Shown one piece after another: positions 14,270 through 27,154 of a DNA stretch of 64,000 nucleotides. Position numbers and translations under genes: made by a program. The notes under the pieces are model-generated. The model worked only from the letters and a program-made list of their open reading frames with translations, was not told the DNA's origin and searched no databases. This stretch comes from Callaeas wilsoni (Eukaryota; Chordata; Aves; Passeriformes; Callaeidae). The stretch covers positions 43,501 to 107,500 of the forward strand of contig VWPU01001271.1 of the NCBI GenBank assembly GCA_013398955.1, read 5' to 3'. How positions within the stretch are numbered: position 1 is the first letter of the stretch; each line of letters opens with the position of its first letter.

Positions 14270-16490
14270 AATGGTAGCCCCCAGCTTTCACTTCTTGTTA
14301 GTCCAAAAGCTAAATTTAGCCTTTGTGTAAGTCATGGCATCTTTAGCAAAAAGGGGGGAATTAGTGGGCTAATTTAGTGCGAGCTAAGCCTGGTGGTGGT
14401 GGCCATTCTGCAGGTGGGACTAGTGAAAATTACCACTGTGTGGTTTCTATGAGGTGTCAGAGCTCTTCACAATGAAAAGGGACAGATGAAACGCAACAAA
14501 GACAAAGGTTTACACAAAATTACATCACTCCCATGCAGACACAGCAAACTGCAAACTTCCTTTCCTTTTCTACCCAATCCTTCCTGAAAGCGGTGTTCAA
14601 TGTTCCTGGCTACCTCTACATGCTGCAGAGCTTTTAGAGGGTGTGAAATGGAAGGCCTGCTCTGAGTGTCAGCTGAAAAATGTTGGTGGTCCTGGCAATC
14701 CCATGCCCACAGACTGTTGCCACTGAAGTGCCTATCTCTGTTACCTACATGAGACAAAAGAACTTGACTCCCAGCCTGCCTGACCAGGCACCAATTTATA
14801 GCTGGATCCACCAAGGACAGCTGTCAACACAAACTCAGGCAAAGGCTCAGGTCGATCTCAGCTGTTTTGACACCATGGCCTCTCTGGAGAGACTGGTATA
14901 TGGTGGCAACAGAGCACAGGCTGCTGAGGTACTCATCTCACCCAGCCAAGCACACTGGTAGTCAGGTACAATGGCTGATAAAATCCTTTGCAAAAGACTC
15001 CCAGGGGAAGGTTAAGAGTGGGTGACACTTTCTCATCTTGTAGGTGACACCTTTTGTAACTCTTCATAAATAAATTAAAAACTATTTATTGAATATATGC
15101 TAACTACTTCATTAGCAGGGAAAATTTTAGTGGATTATCAAGAGCTGCCTGGGATTTGGAATTTTCCACCATTACTGACAAACCCTTCCAGTGTGTTCTG
15201 CCTTTGCTACTGCTGAGAGAGGACAACTATGTCCCATGCAAGCACCATCAAGGGGAGCATGAAGGAAAAGCACCTGGCATGCTCCAGTCTGTAGATCTAA
15301 GAGACACAGACACATCCTCCAAGGCAGCTTGTAAGCTGTGTTCTTCCAACAGGCAGCTACCCACAGCTGTGGGCAAAGCTGCAGAACAGCATCCTGAAAA
15401 GAGAAGGAGGGCTCAACAAATCTTATATAAATGCCTCTTCTTTCCTGAACTTGCTAATTAGTTATGAGGACTGTACAGACTGACACACAATACTCCTCCT
15501 GTATCCATATTCTTGCCATGGCCATTACTGAACAGATCGTTCTGGAGATGGTGCAACTTCCCCACAATGGGCAGTTACAAGTTAGGAAGCCAAAGAGACT
15601 TCAACTTCACTGTAAGGTGACGTTTCTCCATCAAACTGTTTGTGCTGGCACACGCAGTCAAAGCAATTAGGACAAAGGGAGCACCATCTCAGGATCTTCC
15701 ACAAGTCAAGCTGAAGATAATCGATGACAATTCTCAAATCACAGAGTTACTGTTGGCAAAGTGTAAATGAACCATGCTAATCATTCCCGAGCATGGGAAC
15801 ACGGAATGGGGAGTTCTTTAAACATTCCAAGGAAGAAAGACTTCTGAAAAAGAAATATTTTTATATGAAACTACAGAAAACATTTTCCATTTCCTTAGTT
15901 GATGAAGGAAAAAAGTAGGAAGAAAGGCATGCACTCCTGATGCTAAAGCAAAACTAATTTTAATTACACAGAAATTATACTTGTTCAAGAAGAACTGAAC
16001 CCCATTAAATGTGACCCTTATTGTATTTCCCATATTTCTCAGATCCAAGGTGATCTCCTGGTCACAAACATCAAAATCACTTTGATTATTCCATGTTGCA
16101 AATATGATTTTCCTAAAGGCTTATAAACAGGGTTAGAAAAATCCCCTCACCCACTCGCCTGGGGCAGATAGGAAACTTCCCCAGGCAAGAGACATCAATT
16201 TGTGCAGAATCTAAGCTTTTTCTTAAAAATAAAATGTTTTTAGTCTCCAAGTTCTAAAGACCATATTTTAAATAAGACTACATTTGTATAACTAACAGAA
16301 TAATATTCTTTCTAAGTCCCACTGTTTAGCAAGTTATAAACCTTTCCCTTCACATTATTTTTCACCCATTTTGTGCACATCACCTGCTTTGATACATCCT
16401 TGGAACAAAGGGCAAGGTTCTAATCCTTGAATTCAAGAATGTGAGACCAGTATGATTTAAATTTAAGGATGACAGCTAAGGGTACAGTAT
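14270..16490. other. Unique intron, nothing recognised
   Basis: Mixed-composition intronic sequence. The ORFs at 14467-14814, 14680-14961 and 15156-15461 have no recognisable domain, no consistent splice context and overlap on both strands. I call none of them. Confidence 0.45.
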
Positions 16491-16492
16491 TG

Positions 16493-16630
16493 GCAGAAAA
16501 GTCAGGAGTGCTGGCTTCCACTCCAAACTCCAACACTGACCTAACCTTATCACCTTGGGCATGACAATGTGGCCTGTGCTTCTCAGACTACCCATCTTTC
16601 AAGAAGAGGTGCTAATTTTTAATTTCTACT
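16493..16630 (+). repeat. MIR-like SINE relic
   Basis: In order along MIR: CAGGAGTGCTGGCTTCCACT with CAACACTGACC (the 'tctgccactgac' region), then ATCACCTTGGGCATGACAAT (the 'accttgggcaagtcac' region), then CTTCTCAGACTACCCATCTT (the 'cctcagtttccccatctgt' region) and AGAAGAGGTGCTAAT. The order and spacing are right and the divergence is high. Confidence 0.6.
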
Positions 16631-17206
16631 TTTACAGGCTGACCTAATTAGTATCCCTTAAGACTTTTAATACAACCAAGACAGTGGAGCTGGAGAAGAG
16701 TCCAGGACTATCTACCATACTCAGAAGACCCAGAATCACTGCCATCTGCCTTTGAAAAGGTTTAAGATTATATTTCTTGACACACAACTTGCCTGGATCA
16801 CACAGCACTGTGAAAGGATAAGGGAACAAGGCTTTGTCCCTGTTCTCCACTCTCCATAGACAATTTAAAAGCACGGCCAGCCTTTTTATCTCCCGCTGGC
16901 ATGAAAGAGCCAGAGTGTGGCAAATCTTGCAAAGGTGCCAGATGTGGAAAGAGGATGCAAAAGGCTCTGTTTACACAGTGGCCCCTGTCTAGCTCTCCAT
17001 GTTTAGCAAACAATTTGATAGGGTGCTATGGAAGTGCAAAATATTATACCATTAATAAATTAAGGGCCGGTGAAATGTCACATTTTCAGTTTCCATTTGG
17101 GATAAGTCTGAAATGGAATGGAGTGTCAGATACAGTCCAAAGGGCTCTCCTTCCCTGCAGAACAGAGCTGCTGCTCTTTGCTCTTACTCAGGCAGAAGAA
17201 AAAAGT

Positions 17207-17232
17207 AAAAAAAAAAAAAAAATTTAAAAAAA
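17207..17232. repeat. A-rich low-complexity run
   Basis: A 16-base A-run (17207-17222) followed by TTTAAAAAAAG. No SINE or LINE body was seen directly before it, so I treat it as simple sequence. Confidence 0.8.
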
Positions 17233-17269
17233 GTGCTGAGCAGCTTTAAAAAATTCAATCAAAATAATC

Positions 17270-17430
17270 TGCTCTTTGGAAAGGTGGCGGCTGACAGTAA
17301 TTGGAAAATACTGTCTGACTCATTTATTAAAGTGAGATTCAGAGTCAATTGATTTAATAACCATTAGAATATTCTATTAAGGATATAATAGGTTGGCACA
17401 GCCCTATTTTTTATTAAGAGTTATAGGTAA
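17270..17430. promoter_or_regulatory. Candidate conserved noncoding block
   Basis: Unique sequence with ordered motifs: GGCGGCTGACAGTAATTGG, CTGACTCATTTATTAAAG (AP-1-like TGACTCA), AGTCAATTGATTTAATAACC and GAATATTCTATTAAGG. The high density of TAAT-type cores and the absence of a repeat signature suggest an enhancer-like element. Not verified. Confidence 0.25.
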
Positions 17431-17976
17431 GAAATAAGCAATGCTATGGAATTTTAGACAACTGCTGTATGGATTAGACTAAAAATATGGCTTGCAAATA
17501 GGTATAAAAGCAGCAAGTACCAGGAGAAGGAATAGGAAAGTACATTACAGTGCAAATGAGTTAGCTGAAGGATGAAAAAGAAATGAACCTTTAATATAAA
17601 GCCTGCACTTTTCCAAATCTAACAGAAAACTATGCACCGCATTCCCTGGTGTGGTACATCGTAAAACAAGTCAGCATGTCCTTCATGTTATGGGCCCAAC
17701 AACGCCATAAGGAAGGCAAGAACAAAGTACCCACTGTACAGCACAGAACTGGTGCTTACTGTTGCCCTTACATGGCTGGGATATGAGCTTGGACATGGTT
17801 AAGACCTCGCAAGAGGGATGGGGAAGGTTTACCCACCACTGGTAGTCAAATGAGTTTGATGCATGCAGAATTTCTGCATAAGTAAATTACTTTCAATTTG
17901 TAATCTTTATTCAGATAGTGGGAAAATGTAAACATGAATCAATTCCAAATAAATGCATTTAATATTCACATAAATG

Positions 17977-18000
17977 TTTAATATTTACACAAATATTAAA
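17977..18000. repeat. Short AT inverted repeat
   Basis: TTTAATATTT (17977-17986), loop ACAC, AAATATTAAA (17991-18000): ten perfect pairs. It lies in a locally repetitive AAATGTTTAATATT stretch (17952-18008) that holds variant copies of the same word, so it may result from local duplication. Confidence 0.9.
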
Positions 18001-18397
18001 TGTTTCAATGCAGGCAGGTAAATTTAATTGAGGTGCATCCTATTACCTCAGCAACTAACTTGACAACCAGCTATAAAAGCAAATATAATCAGTCTTCGTG
18101 CTGAGCATATACTCATATTTGGGGATCCTCTGTCTTTGTATCGGCTACCCATATACTGCAGAGTTACTGAGCAACTTGTACAGCAGGCAGGATGCTCCCA
18201 CTTGTACCTCCCCCAGAGCCAGCGCTCTGGATGACCTGGCCCAGTTTGTGTTACCAACTCAAGGCACAACTTGTTCATTTCATGGAAGGCCCTGACATTT
18301 CAATATACACTTTAAACAAGTGGAACCCTTTAAGCAGCCTCTAGACTGTGTGTCCCATGTTTATGCTTCTTGCTCTTCAATAAAAACAAAACTAGAG

Positions 18398-18421
18398 CAG
18401 CTACAAGCTGACTTGTAGCTG
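18398..18421. repeat. Perfect inverted repeat: 10-bp stem, 4-nt loop
   Basis: Left arm CAGCTACAAG (18398-18407), loop CTGA, right arm CTTGTAGCTG (18412-18421). The arms are of mixed composition, so a chance match is less likely than for AT stems. An AATAAA hexamer lies just before it at about 18379. Confidence 0.95.
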
Positions 18422-18601
18422 ACTTACATGCAGCTGTTAAGTCGGTAACCACTGGGGGCCCTCTTATATTGTCTGATCAACACTACAGCCATTACCGAGT
18501 ACCAATTTGTAACAGTTTATAAGTAACTCTTTCTTTTATTCACCCTCGAGATTGTCCAGAAGGGTTCTTGTGCCTTATACTCTGAATAAATCTATAGGCA
18601 A

Positions 18602-18685
18602 AGGTCCTAGAATGATGATGTCCTCCTGGTAAACCATCATGAGGCTGGGCCCATGCTCAAAAGCATCTGCTAAGAAGTCTTGTAA
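18602..18685 (-). mobile_element. Possible retroelement RT scrap (very weak)
   Basis: The minus-strand peptide has LQDFLADAFEHGP followed by MMVYQEDIIILGP, which resembles the 'fq.fl...vYlDDIli.g' core of LTR-element RT, with the first Asp replaced by Glu in this reading. Flanking frames do not extend the match. It may be chance. Confidence 0.22.
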
Positions 18686-21079
18686 ACTCTGCCCTCCACA
18701 CATAACACATGAACGAAATTGCCTGCAGGCCCTGTAATTTTTTTTTAGGTCTAAAACATGCACAGCTCCCACATTCAATGTGTTTTCCTTATAATTTTTT
18801 TACCAAGCAAACCATGCCCCTAAACCAATTTCTCCTTCTTCACATTGCTTTCACTCTTCCCTGAGCTAATTCTACAGCACACACTTATAAGCCAGAGATC
18901 TGAGGAGTATGGAAGCGAAGCCATGGATGACAGCTAACCCCTTGGCTACAACATCTCACACAGAAAACCGGGGAAGGACAAAAAACACCATACAACACTG
19001 CAATTTCCAAAGGGTACAGCCATCCATGCTTCCTAGCTTATAGTGCTGTGCTTACCTGCATCTTTTTAATTCTACTGGCCACACACCTACACAACCATCA
19101 GCCTCTCTGTGCCACTTCAGACAACTTCATTCCTGCTCAGAATTTGGTCTTAGGGTCCACTGTGGCAAGTATGTGCATTACATGTACCCTCACATACTAA
19201 AGAACCCATAACAGCTCTTTCAAGCCAGGAAGCTGAAATGGAACAGTGCCTGAAGTCTCCAGCACCACATTCGTAATTTCTCCCTGATTGTACTAATGCT
19301 TCTGCCATTTTCAATTTCTTAAACATTATCACTACCCCTCAAATGAGAAACATTTTCCACCACAGTGTTAATTTTGGAAGCTGACATGAAAATCATGGGA
19401 ATATAGTGATAAAGGGGGAGACATAGTAAAAGCAAAGCATACAGCTGGAAGTTGTAGTGGGAAGAAGAATACAGCTGGAATTTACAGCCGTGAGAACAAC
19501 CTGTCATAGAAAAACAGTTTTTGTTAAAGTCCTAACTAATGATTCAATCCTGATGGGAGAGGATGGCGGATTGGATGGAAAGACAGAAGTACACCTGTGT
19601 TTCTCCTGGACTGTACAGGGCGAGTCACCACATGTTAGGAAACAGGAGGGCAGGGGAAGGAATGACCTTCCTTCCTCACTCACCTTCTAGGCACAGTTAT
19701 CATGCACACCTTCCCTCTTGTACCACATACTACTGCTCATGTAGGTGCCTGCATGCTGGTCTGTGTTTACCCTCAATATCACTTTTAACCAAAATCATGA
19801 TGTTAGCTGAGGAAAACATCAGGCTGCACCCCAAGTGATGTCTTTCCTCTTGCTTTTTTTTCAGTTTGGAATGATTTTTAGCTGAGACTCTGCCCACACC
19901 AAGGAAAGGTGATAGAAAAGATCCTAGCAACAATCCTAAACTCTTGAGTCACCAACAACTGTAGCCTCTCAAGGGGAAGGTAGGGACCAGGCTACGACAC
20001 TGCCTTGAAGGATGCTGGCCTTCAGCAGCAGGAAGAGGATGAGACCTGCACTGTGTTGCTGAGGCCAGGCCACGCTGACTTCCAGCAGCACTGGGTAGGA
20101 AGCTTTATTCAACAAGCAGGAAATAAATCCTACAGCCTTCTGCAGTGAACTGCTAAAGCTACAGCAAAGGGTGCTGATTGATGGAGTGACAAAGAGCTGG
20201 GATCCACCTCCTCAATTAAAGCAAAAGTTCATCTCTCCAGGGACAGATTTTGAAATTAGATCTGCTTAAGGGAAAGCCAGTCTACTGCATCTTTCATTCC
20301 ACTGTATTTTTGTCTGAAGCAAGGGATGCATTTCACTTCACCAACTGTTCACTTTTTTGCTTGGTTGCACTCACTTTGGCTGCTTGTAAGTGAACTCTTC
20401 TTACCACATGTGCCTTGTATGTTCTATTAAAGCCACAAATTGTCTGGCTTCAGTGAGGCTGGATGAAAATAAAAGAAGGGCAACTGGCGGGTCTATTTCT
20501 TAATACGTGTCATGTATTCAGCTCAAGTAAGAACGATTTAAATACAGCAAGTCCCCTCTCCATCAAACGACAGCATTTTCTGGGCAACTGGCTACCAGAA
20601 GAGAGTTCAGGAATTCTGCAACAACATTATTCACCAATTGATGGGACATACATAATTTGCTACTCCTTGTCTGTAACTGCACCAGAAAAAGGTATTAAAA
20701 TTTGTTCAGAAAAAAAGTATATGTTGCATCATATAGCTACACATATTACAAGGTTACACTCCATCATTGCAATAAAATCCCATGTGATGGAGTTTATTTT
20801 GGAAACAATTTTACCATGGGATATAAAAAGAAATTTAAACCAGTAGGAATAAGCTGAGCGGTATGAGTTATTTGTAGACAGATGATCCAGCTCAACATTT
20901 ACCTTTTCAAATAGTACTTAGTGAACACTGATTAAAAACCTGGTGACTGATCCTTCAAATGCTGGCATAAGTACCTTAGGAGAGCAGGCTGCCCATCTTT
21001 CTAGACTCCTGTCTAGACTTTTTGTGGGACTAAATTCTGCTGAAGTGTGCAAGGTCAAGCCCTCCATCCTCTCACTACA

Positions 21080-21200
21080 CACTGAGATACAGATTATTAT
21101 CTGAATTTCACATATAAAGAAACCATACCCCAGACCTGCATCCCAAACAGAGAATGAAAACTCGCTTACTAAATTACAGTGGTTGAAGAATCAGACCCGG
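21080..21200 (+). repeat. MIR-like SINE relic (weak)
   Basis: GATTATTATCTGAATTTCAC then ATAAAGAAACC fit the 'attattatccccattttacagatgaggaaac' part of MIR; the rest is too diverged to align by eye. Tentative. Confidence 0.3.
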
Positions 21201-22045
21201 CTTAATCTGCTAACCATTATGAATGCAGTACTGGAATTAAGGTTGGAATGGAGTTTTTCTCTGTTTTCTTCTACGAGCTAAGAGCCTATTTCCAGAAAAA
21301 CTTTTGGACCAAATCTTCTCTAGCAAAGTCAAATTGCAATTTGAATGGCTCAGAGGTTGCCTGAGCTAAGTAGATATTAACGATTTAATCAAACTGTAGG
21401 GGGAAAAAATAATAAAAGTGTCACATTCGTATTCAGAAGAACCAAGCACAGTAAAAATATAAGGAAAAACTTTTTGCTTTTCTAGCATTATTCATTCAAT
21501 TTCAGTACTTCTGTTCACTGTGTAGGCTACAGTTTTGTTTTCTTGTTCTTGCCTTCTGGTTGGAGAACCAGCTTTCTCTGTTATTTGTTGTTACATGCCT
21601 ACTAGTAATGTCCAGTTATCTGAGTCTTCTGGAAGACACTGGACGAAGTACAGGTATATCTACTTGTAAGTTTTGCACAAAGAAAACACGAATTTTTAAG
21701 GTAGGGGAGGATATTTCATGTTGCATGAACTAAATGCAAGCTGTTCTAAATTTAGTGCTACTGGGAAAACATCTCACATGGAGACAATCAAAGCGTCAAT
21801 ATTAATTCTACACTACAGTGGACCAGCAGTAGAAATTATGTTTCGTACACAAGTCTCATCAGGTATTTCTTTTGTTCTGAGTACACAGAAAGGTTCAGAG
21901 CTGCCTTCCTTCTTTTGGCATGAAGCTATTAGATATCTGGAAGAAAAAGTCTCTAAATGCTGAAATGCTGTTTATCTAACCTACAAAGAATTGCTTGCTT
22001 ATTCTTAAAAGATAGGGAAGAAAAAAAGAAAAATGGAAAAAAGAG

Positions 22046-22114
22046 TAGGATAGCATAGGATAGGATAGGATAGGATAGGATAGGATAGGATAGGATAGGA
22101 TAGGATAGGATAGG
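22046..22114. repeat. TAGGA pentanucleotide microsatellite
   Basis: Thirteen 5-bp units (22046-22110) plus a partial one. All are TAGGA except the second (TAGCA). The complementary reading TCCTA gives an artificial Leu-Ser-Tyr-Pro-Ile ORF on the minus strand at 21953-22150. Confidence 0.98.
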
Positions 22115-22439
22115 GCAGGGCTTTCGTGTTATATTGGATATTTGAATCAAGAGTATGAAGAAATAACAGTGCTTTTCATATTTCCTAATACATCAGATAC
22201 TACTGATATTTTGTTTTCCAAATCTTAATGCTATTATATCAGTCAAACATTATTTGGCATCTTTTTAGATAGGTGAGGGACACTTTGGAATGAGCAGCAA
22301 TTGCTGTGATTTTGATCCAGCTCTTCAACTCCTTTAGGGCTGTATGAACTTTCTGCTTTCTTTCCCCCTAACCTCCATTTCCTTATCCCCAGCCCTCAGA
22401 AAAAAACAGGGAGGAAGAAGAGGTTCAGGCTGTGAAGGC

Positions 22440-22700
22440 CCTCAGGTCTATGCTGATAACTGGGCATTTAATTAGATTCTTTTCACGTGAGCAAACCGCT
22501 TTTCCTGTTAGGGGAGATCTCCTTGTACAGCAATGTATTAAAATGATAAAGCTCGATTTAATATAAAGAATTATTTATATTGCTCATCTGATTTAGTTTG
22601 CTGTTTTATTTAGGAAAGCGTGAGAAAGCTAAATTTTAATTTGAGCTAACCTTTCCCTATGTCTCTCTTTGATTCTGCTATAAAGCAAGCAAGCAGCTTT
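22440..22700. promoter_or_regulatory. Candidate conserved noncoding block
   Basis: Non-repetitive AT-rich sequence with a CACGTG E-box (TTTTCACGTGAGC, about 22482-22494), GATAAAGCTCGATTTAATAT, and TTTAGTTTGCTGTTTTATTT. The pattern resembles deeply conserved enhancers near developmental regulators. This is inference only. Confidence 0.27.
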
Positions 22701-25126
22701 GGGCTCACATATCAAAAAAGGACCAGACTTCATTCTAAACCTGCTCCACTCTCCTTCCCACTTTCTCTGCTGGTACTAAGACTTCACACTGAGCTGAACA
22801 AACAGCTTTTGGAATTTTTATATTGAAAGTTCTTCATTTGTGGATAAGAGAATAATGAGGGCCAATTAGTTATTCTTTCTCTATCTGTTACATGTTTGGG
22901 GGTTGGCTTTATTTTCCCAAATTCTAAATGCCACTGTTAACAGATTTGTTCCAACCTTTGATCAAACCTAATTCCTCACTGAAGCAAAGACACCATTTCT
23001 CACCATGCTAGCAACTGAGGAGTACTGCCTAAGAACACAGCCCCTCCTCCAGTGAACTTCAATGTAACAGAATGGCAAAGTTCTGAACGTCAAATAAGGG
23101 AAAAAGAGGAAAAACATCAGAGTAGAAGAAATAGAGAAGAGTTGGCTAAAAAGAGATGTATCAGACAGATAAAGATTGGTTGGGGAAGGAGTACAGATGT
23201 AGTAGCAACACTAAACAAAGAAGGAGGTAGACTGAAAAGGTGAATGCAGCAGAAGTAGTGAGCAGAAGCAGAACAAGGGCATGAATCCTGCGTGAAAAGG
23301 CACAGCAAAGTCTCAATTTAACCCTCACTAGAAGTTCACTGAAGAAATGCAGAGTAGCATACATTTCAGGCAGAGTTTGGGTAACTTAGTGCAGCTCCTA
23401 TGGCAATATACTACTAGATGTCTCAAGCCAACAAAGTCACCACTATATCATTAATAACAATAAGCAATTAAAAAGAACAGCAGGTTACAAATATCAAGCA
23501 TCAAACTAGGGAAAAAACTACAGGACCATTATGAGAAAAATAAAAGTATAGTCTGTCAGGTCAGTATATAGGCTCTCCAGATAAAAGTTATAGAGCTGGA
23601 GAAAAATGTGGCCTGACATTAAATGACTATGAGGTGATTAACATCAGTGAGAAACCAAAGAACACTTGTAAAGCTCTGAGGAAATCTGAAATGTGATATG
23701 AAAAACGTGCCTGTAACAGCAAGAGATAGGTGGCTGACCACCGTAAGACATTACCTTTTACTAAGACATACTCTAATAAATAGCTGACAAGACTGCATTT
23801 GCTGGCTGAAATATTCTCCAAAAGGCCCACTGAGTTTTCACTGTGTGTGTCAGTTCATTTAAACAAGAAGAGGTAGGAAAAAACAGAGGAACTCAGGAAG
23901 AAAGGGAGGAAGACCCAGCCCAACCCTACATGTAGTGCTGTGAACATGCACGCGGTGCCTAGCAGTCACTAAAACAAAATTTATTTAAGCCATGTGCTGC
24001 AGAATGGGCAGAATGGGTTAAAAACCATGAGATTTAACTGCGTGTATGGCTGGAAGTCTGCACTGGGCAGTTTCCCCTCAGAGGGTTTCTCTGTAACGAG
24101 GAAAGTGAGTATTTCAATCTTTTTTTTAAATGAAGACTGAGATTTTGATGCAGCACTGTCATTTCAAGGGCTGAGGTTGAAAAAGAAGTACTGAACATTG
24201 TGAGACTTGTGATCAAATTGTGAAACTGTGAAACCTAATTTACCCAAATGAAATGGGGGACACAAAATTAATTCAGATAAATGAGGATTTTGAATAAGCA
24301 AGGGACTATTTAGTGCTTTTAACACACATCCTGGGACACAACCTCATTACAGATCAGGAGTGTTGTGCTGTGAGTTTGTGTCAGAGTGGAAGTGTCACTG
24401 ACACAACAAATAAAACCAAAAATATCCTACTCCCTGATCGCTTATTTTGTGTTTCCATACACACGCTACACGAGCCTGAAGAATAATTAACACTGCTGAG
24501 AAGAAGCAGCAACAGTGGATGAGTCTCACTACAGCAGACCTCTCATCATAGCAGAAATACAAATGTACTAGTTATCGTAACTGTGTTATGTTAAGTAGAC
24601 CTTTGCCCCACATTATTGTAAGTTAGAGGAGGGAAAAGGGAAAAGGAAGATGATATCAGCATTCTTGATGATATTTTATTTATCTGCACATACTGTTGAC
24701 ACAGTTGAAGAATAAGTAGAAGAATGGAAGGCAACACACAAAACACTTGCAGACACAGATTTTTTTTACATTTCGTCAGGGACAAAAAGACTGCCAAAGA
24801 CAGCCATCCCTTTTACAGAGCAATCTCAGGCATTAACGTCCACAAAAAAAGAAAAAAAAAAAAAGAAGTCTTTCTACAGCTATCTTGTGGAGTTATAAAG
24901 ATGCTGTGGACATTTTTGTTGTGGGCAAATTTTTAATTTCTTAACTTTATGAAACAAGACCTGAGCATGTTCATTTAAGCTGTAATTTAAATACTGTATA
25001 CCCTGACTTTTTGTAATAAAGGCCAGCTCCACAGGATTTTGTTTCCATCATCAACCTCTTAATGATATTAAGAAATAAAAGCATTTCTTAACAGAATGGC
25101 ACTAGATATGCATTTAACTTGCCTCA

Positions 25127-25143
25127 TTTTTTTTTTTTTTTTT
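25127..25143. repeat. T homopolymer run (17 bases)
   Basis: A run of 17 T followed by AAAGC. Read on the minus strand it would be a poly(A) tail, but no SINE, LINE or processed gene copy could be recognised on the 5' side of that tail. Confidence 0.9.
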
Positions 25144-27106
25144 AAAGCTGGAGGGCCATCGTTTGGAAACCCTGATGCTGTTTAAAACAAAGCATCTTCA
25201 TCAGAAACCTCACAGGCAGCAAGTTTCTCTACTTACTCGGCATGTTATGCTTACTTGTCAGTCTTTCTCCAAACAAAGTGGGGAAAACAAGCATACGAGA
25301 TGCAAAGATGTAAAGCAGATAGAATATATCCCCCAGCCCCTTCAATTGCTTCCTTCACCTCACTCAAGAAGCAATTTTAAATGTATTAAACCTGGAGGTG
25401 AGCAGAGGGATTTAACACTAGGCAGGATTTGAACAACAGAAAATAAGGTCAAGGAGGAGTATTACCCCTCTAGTCATATTTGGAAAAACAGGGGCATTTT
25501 AGAAGTGAAAAAAACCAGGGCAAACTCTCTTGCTGTGCCGTGCATCACTCTGACCAGCAAGAGCCCACTGTTAGATTTTGCAATGCATTTTGCTAGGTGA
25601 AGCATGCAGATTTTGATCCCGTGACACTTTCAGAGATAAGCAACATATTTTGTTGATGTTCATTTCTGTTTGATTGCTGGACTTGATAAATGACATGGCA
25701 GCGGAGAAGAAGAAAAATTGCTATGTTAAATCCTTGAAAATTATACAGCAGAAAAGGTGGACAGCCTCTGTAGTTCAGCTGGGCACCAGAAGCCAAAGAT
25801 CAGAACTGGAAATAATAGCTGACGAGGAATACCCGCAGAGCAGCAAGGAAACTAAGGTGGGGCAACTGAACTGAAAGCCATATTTGCAAGCCATCTATCC
25901 ACCCTCTTCTCTTTCCAACATTTTATCTATGTGACTGACACACCCTTTCTCTCCCCCCACCCCAAAAAGATTAAAAGACAACAAGCTGGCTATGAGGAGA
26001 AAAAAAAACAACTTGAAAGTGAGTTACAGCAAACAGAATGTTGGCTGATATACCAAAATACCAGCATTTCTCAGAAAATAAACCACTCCAAAGGTCTCAG
26101 TAAAAAAGTGACAATAGCAGGGAAAGTCCAAATTAAAGTTGTTTCTTTGCCCTTAATTCACTCTATTGGTAAGATATTACCTCATGTATAGTACATTATC
26201 TTTGAATGACATGTTCTGTGCCCTCTGTGCCTGAATCAAAACTCCATCACATCACGGTGAGCCAAATATGCCTGCCAAGCAACAGGTATCACCATTAATT
26301 CCATGAGAGGCCCTCATGAAAGAAGTGCAATGTTTCATGGCCAAGGTTTCAGTGATATGTCTTCCCAGCAGTGCAAAACAAATCAGTGTTGGAAGAGAAG
26401 AGTTTGCCTACAGTCCTGAACATGTGTTTGCCTTTGCATTAGAGAAACAGCAGAAAGCTAGCTAACACTGCTAATAACACTGCAATGGTTTCAAGCAGGG
26501 GGGAAATGTAATATGATGCAACTCTTATAGGGTTCATGCAACAAGAAACAAATGTCCCTCCTTAGGTCATTTTACCACTGATAATAAGAAGAGTGCACGT
26601 GGAGGGTTGACTGATTTCAGCCAGGTGAACACCAAGGGAGCACACAGCCTTTTGTGTTGAGTAAGATGCACATTTTGCAGTGTATTTGTTAACATGCCAC
26701 ATGAATGATACATGCAAAAGCAGCTTGATTTCTCAAACCTAGTAACTGCCATTGGAAGCTGGGTGTCCATCTGCATTTACACACTTTTCAAAAGGATAAT
26801 CCATCTGTCTTCAGTCGCACTGCAGAAGCAGCGCCCTTTTTGCCCCTCTGCTCCCTGCCCATGCATGTCACTCCCCCAAGCTCCCTCACTGCTTTCACCC
26901 AAATATAAGTAAAAAGGAAGATCTGCTTCATTACATTTGCTTGCATTAATTGATGTTTAAAAAAGTCTGTTAAAAATAAAGCCCAGCAGTGACATTTTTC
27001 TTTGCTAAAGCACGATAGCAGCACATTACAAACATTACAAAAAGGTCCCCTGGTAGGATTGTGAAGTTCCACTCTGGCAGTAAAATGCATCTAGTGTATG
27101 TTCTCT

Positions 27107-27154
27107 GATTTATTTATTTTTATTTTTCATTTATTTTATTTATTTTTTTTTTAA
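27107..27154. repeat. TTTA-rich low-complexity stretch
   Basis: Imperfect TTTATT units ending in a run of T. Simple sequence with no attached element. Confidence 0.85.

Larger units (their letters stand above)
17440..22040. other. Intron, mostly unrecognised
   Basis: Unique sequence apart from small hairpins near 17977-18000 and 18398-18421, a weak RT-like peptide on the minus strand at 18602-18685 and a weak MIR-like piece near 21080-21200. The 127-codon ORF at 20463-20846 lies in AT-rich DNA and shows no domain. Confidence 0.4.

Noticed and set aside
20463..20846. 127-codon plus-strand ORF
   Set aside because: No domain or splice context; composition follows the surrounding intron.
21953..22150. 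ORF with repeated Leu-Ser-Tyr-Pro-Ile
   Set aside because: It is the TAGGA microsatellite read in reverse, not a repeat protein.
25127..25143. Poly(T) run as the tail of a minus-strand processed pseudogene
   Set aside because: No coding similarity or target duplication could be recognised next to it.
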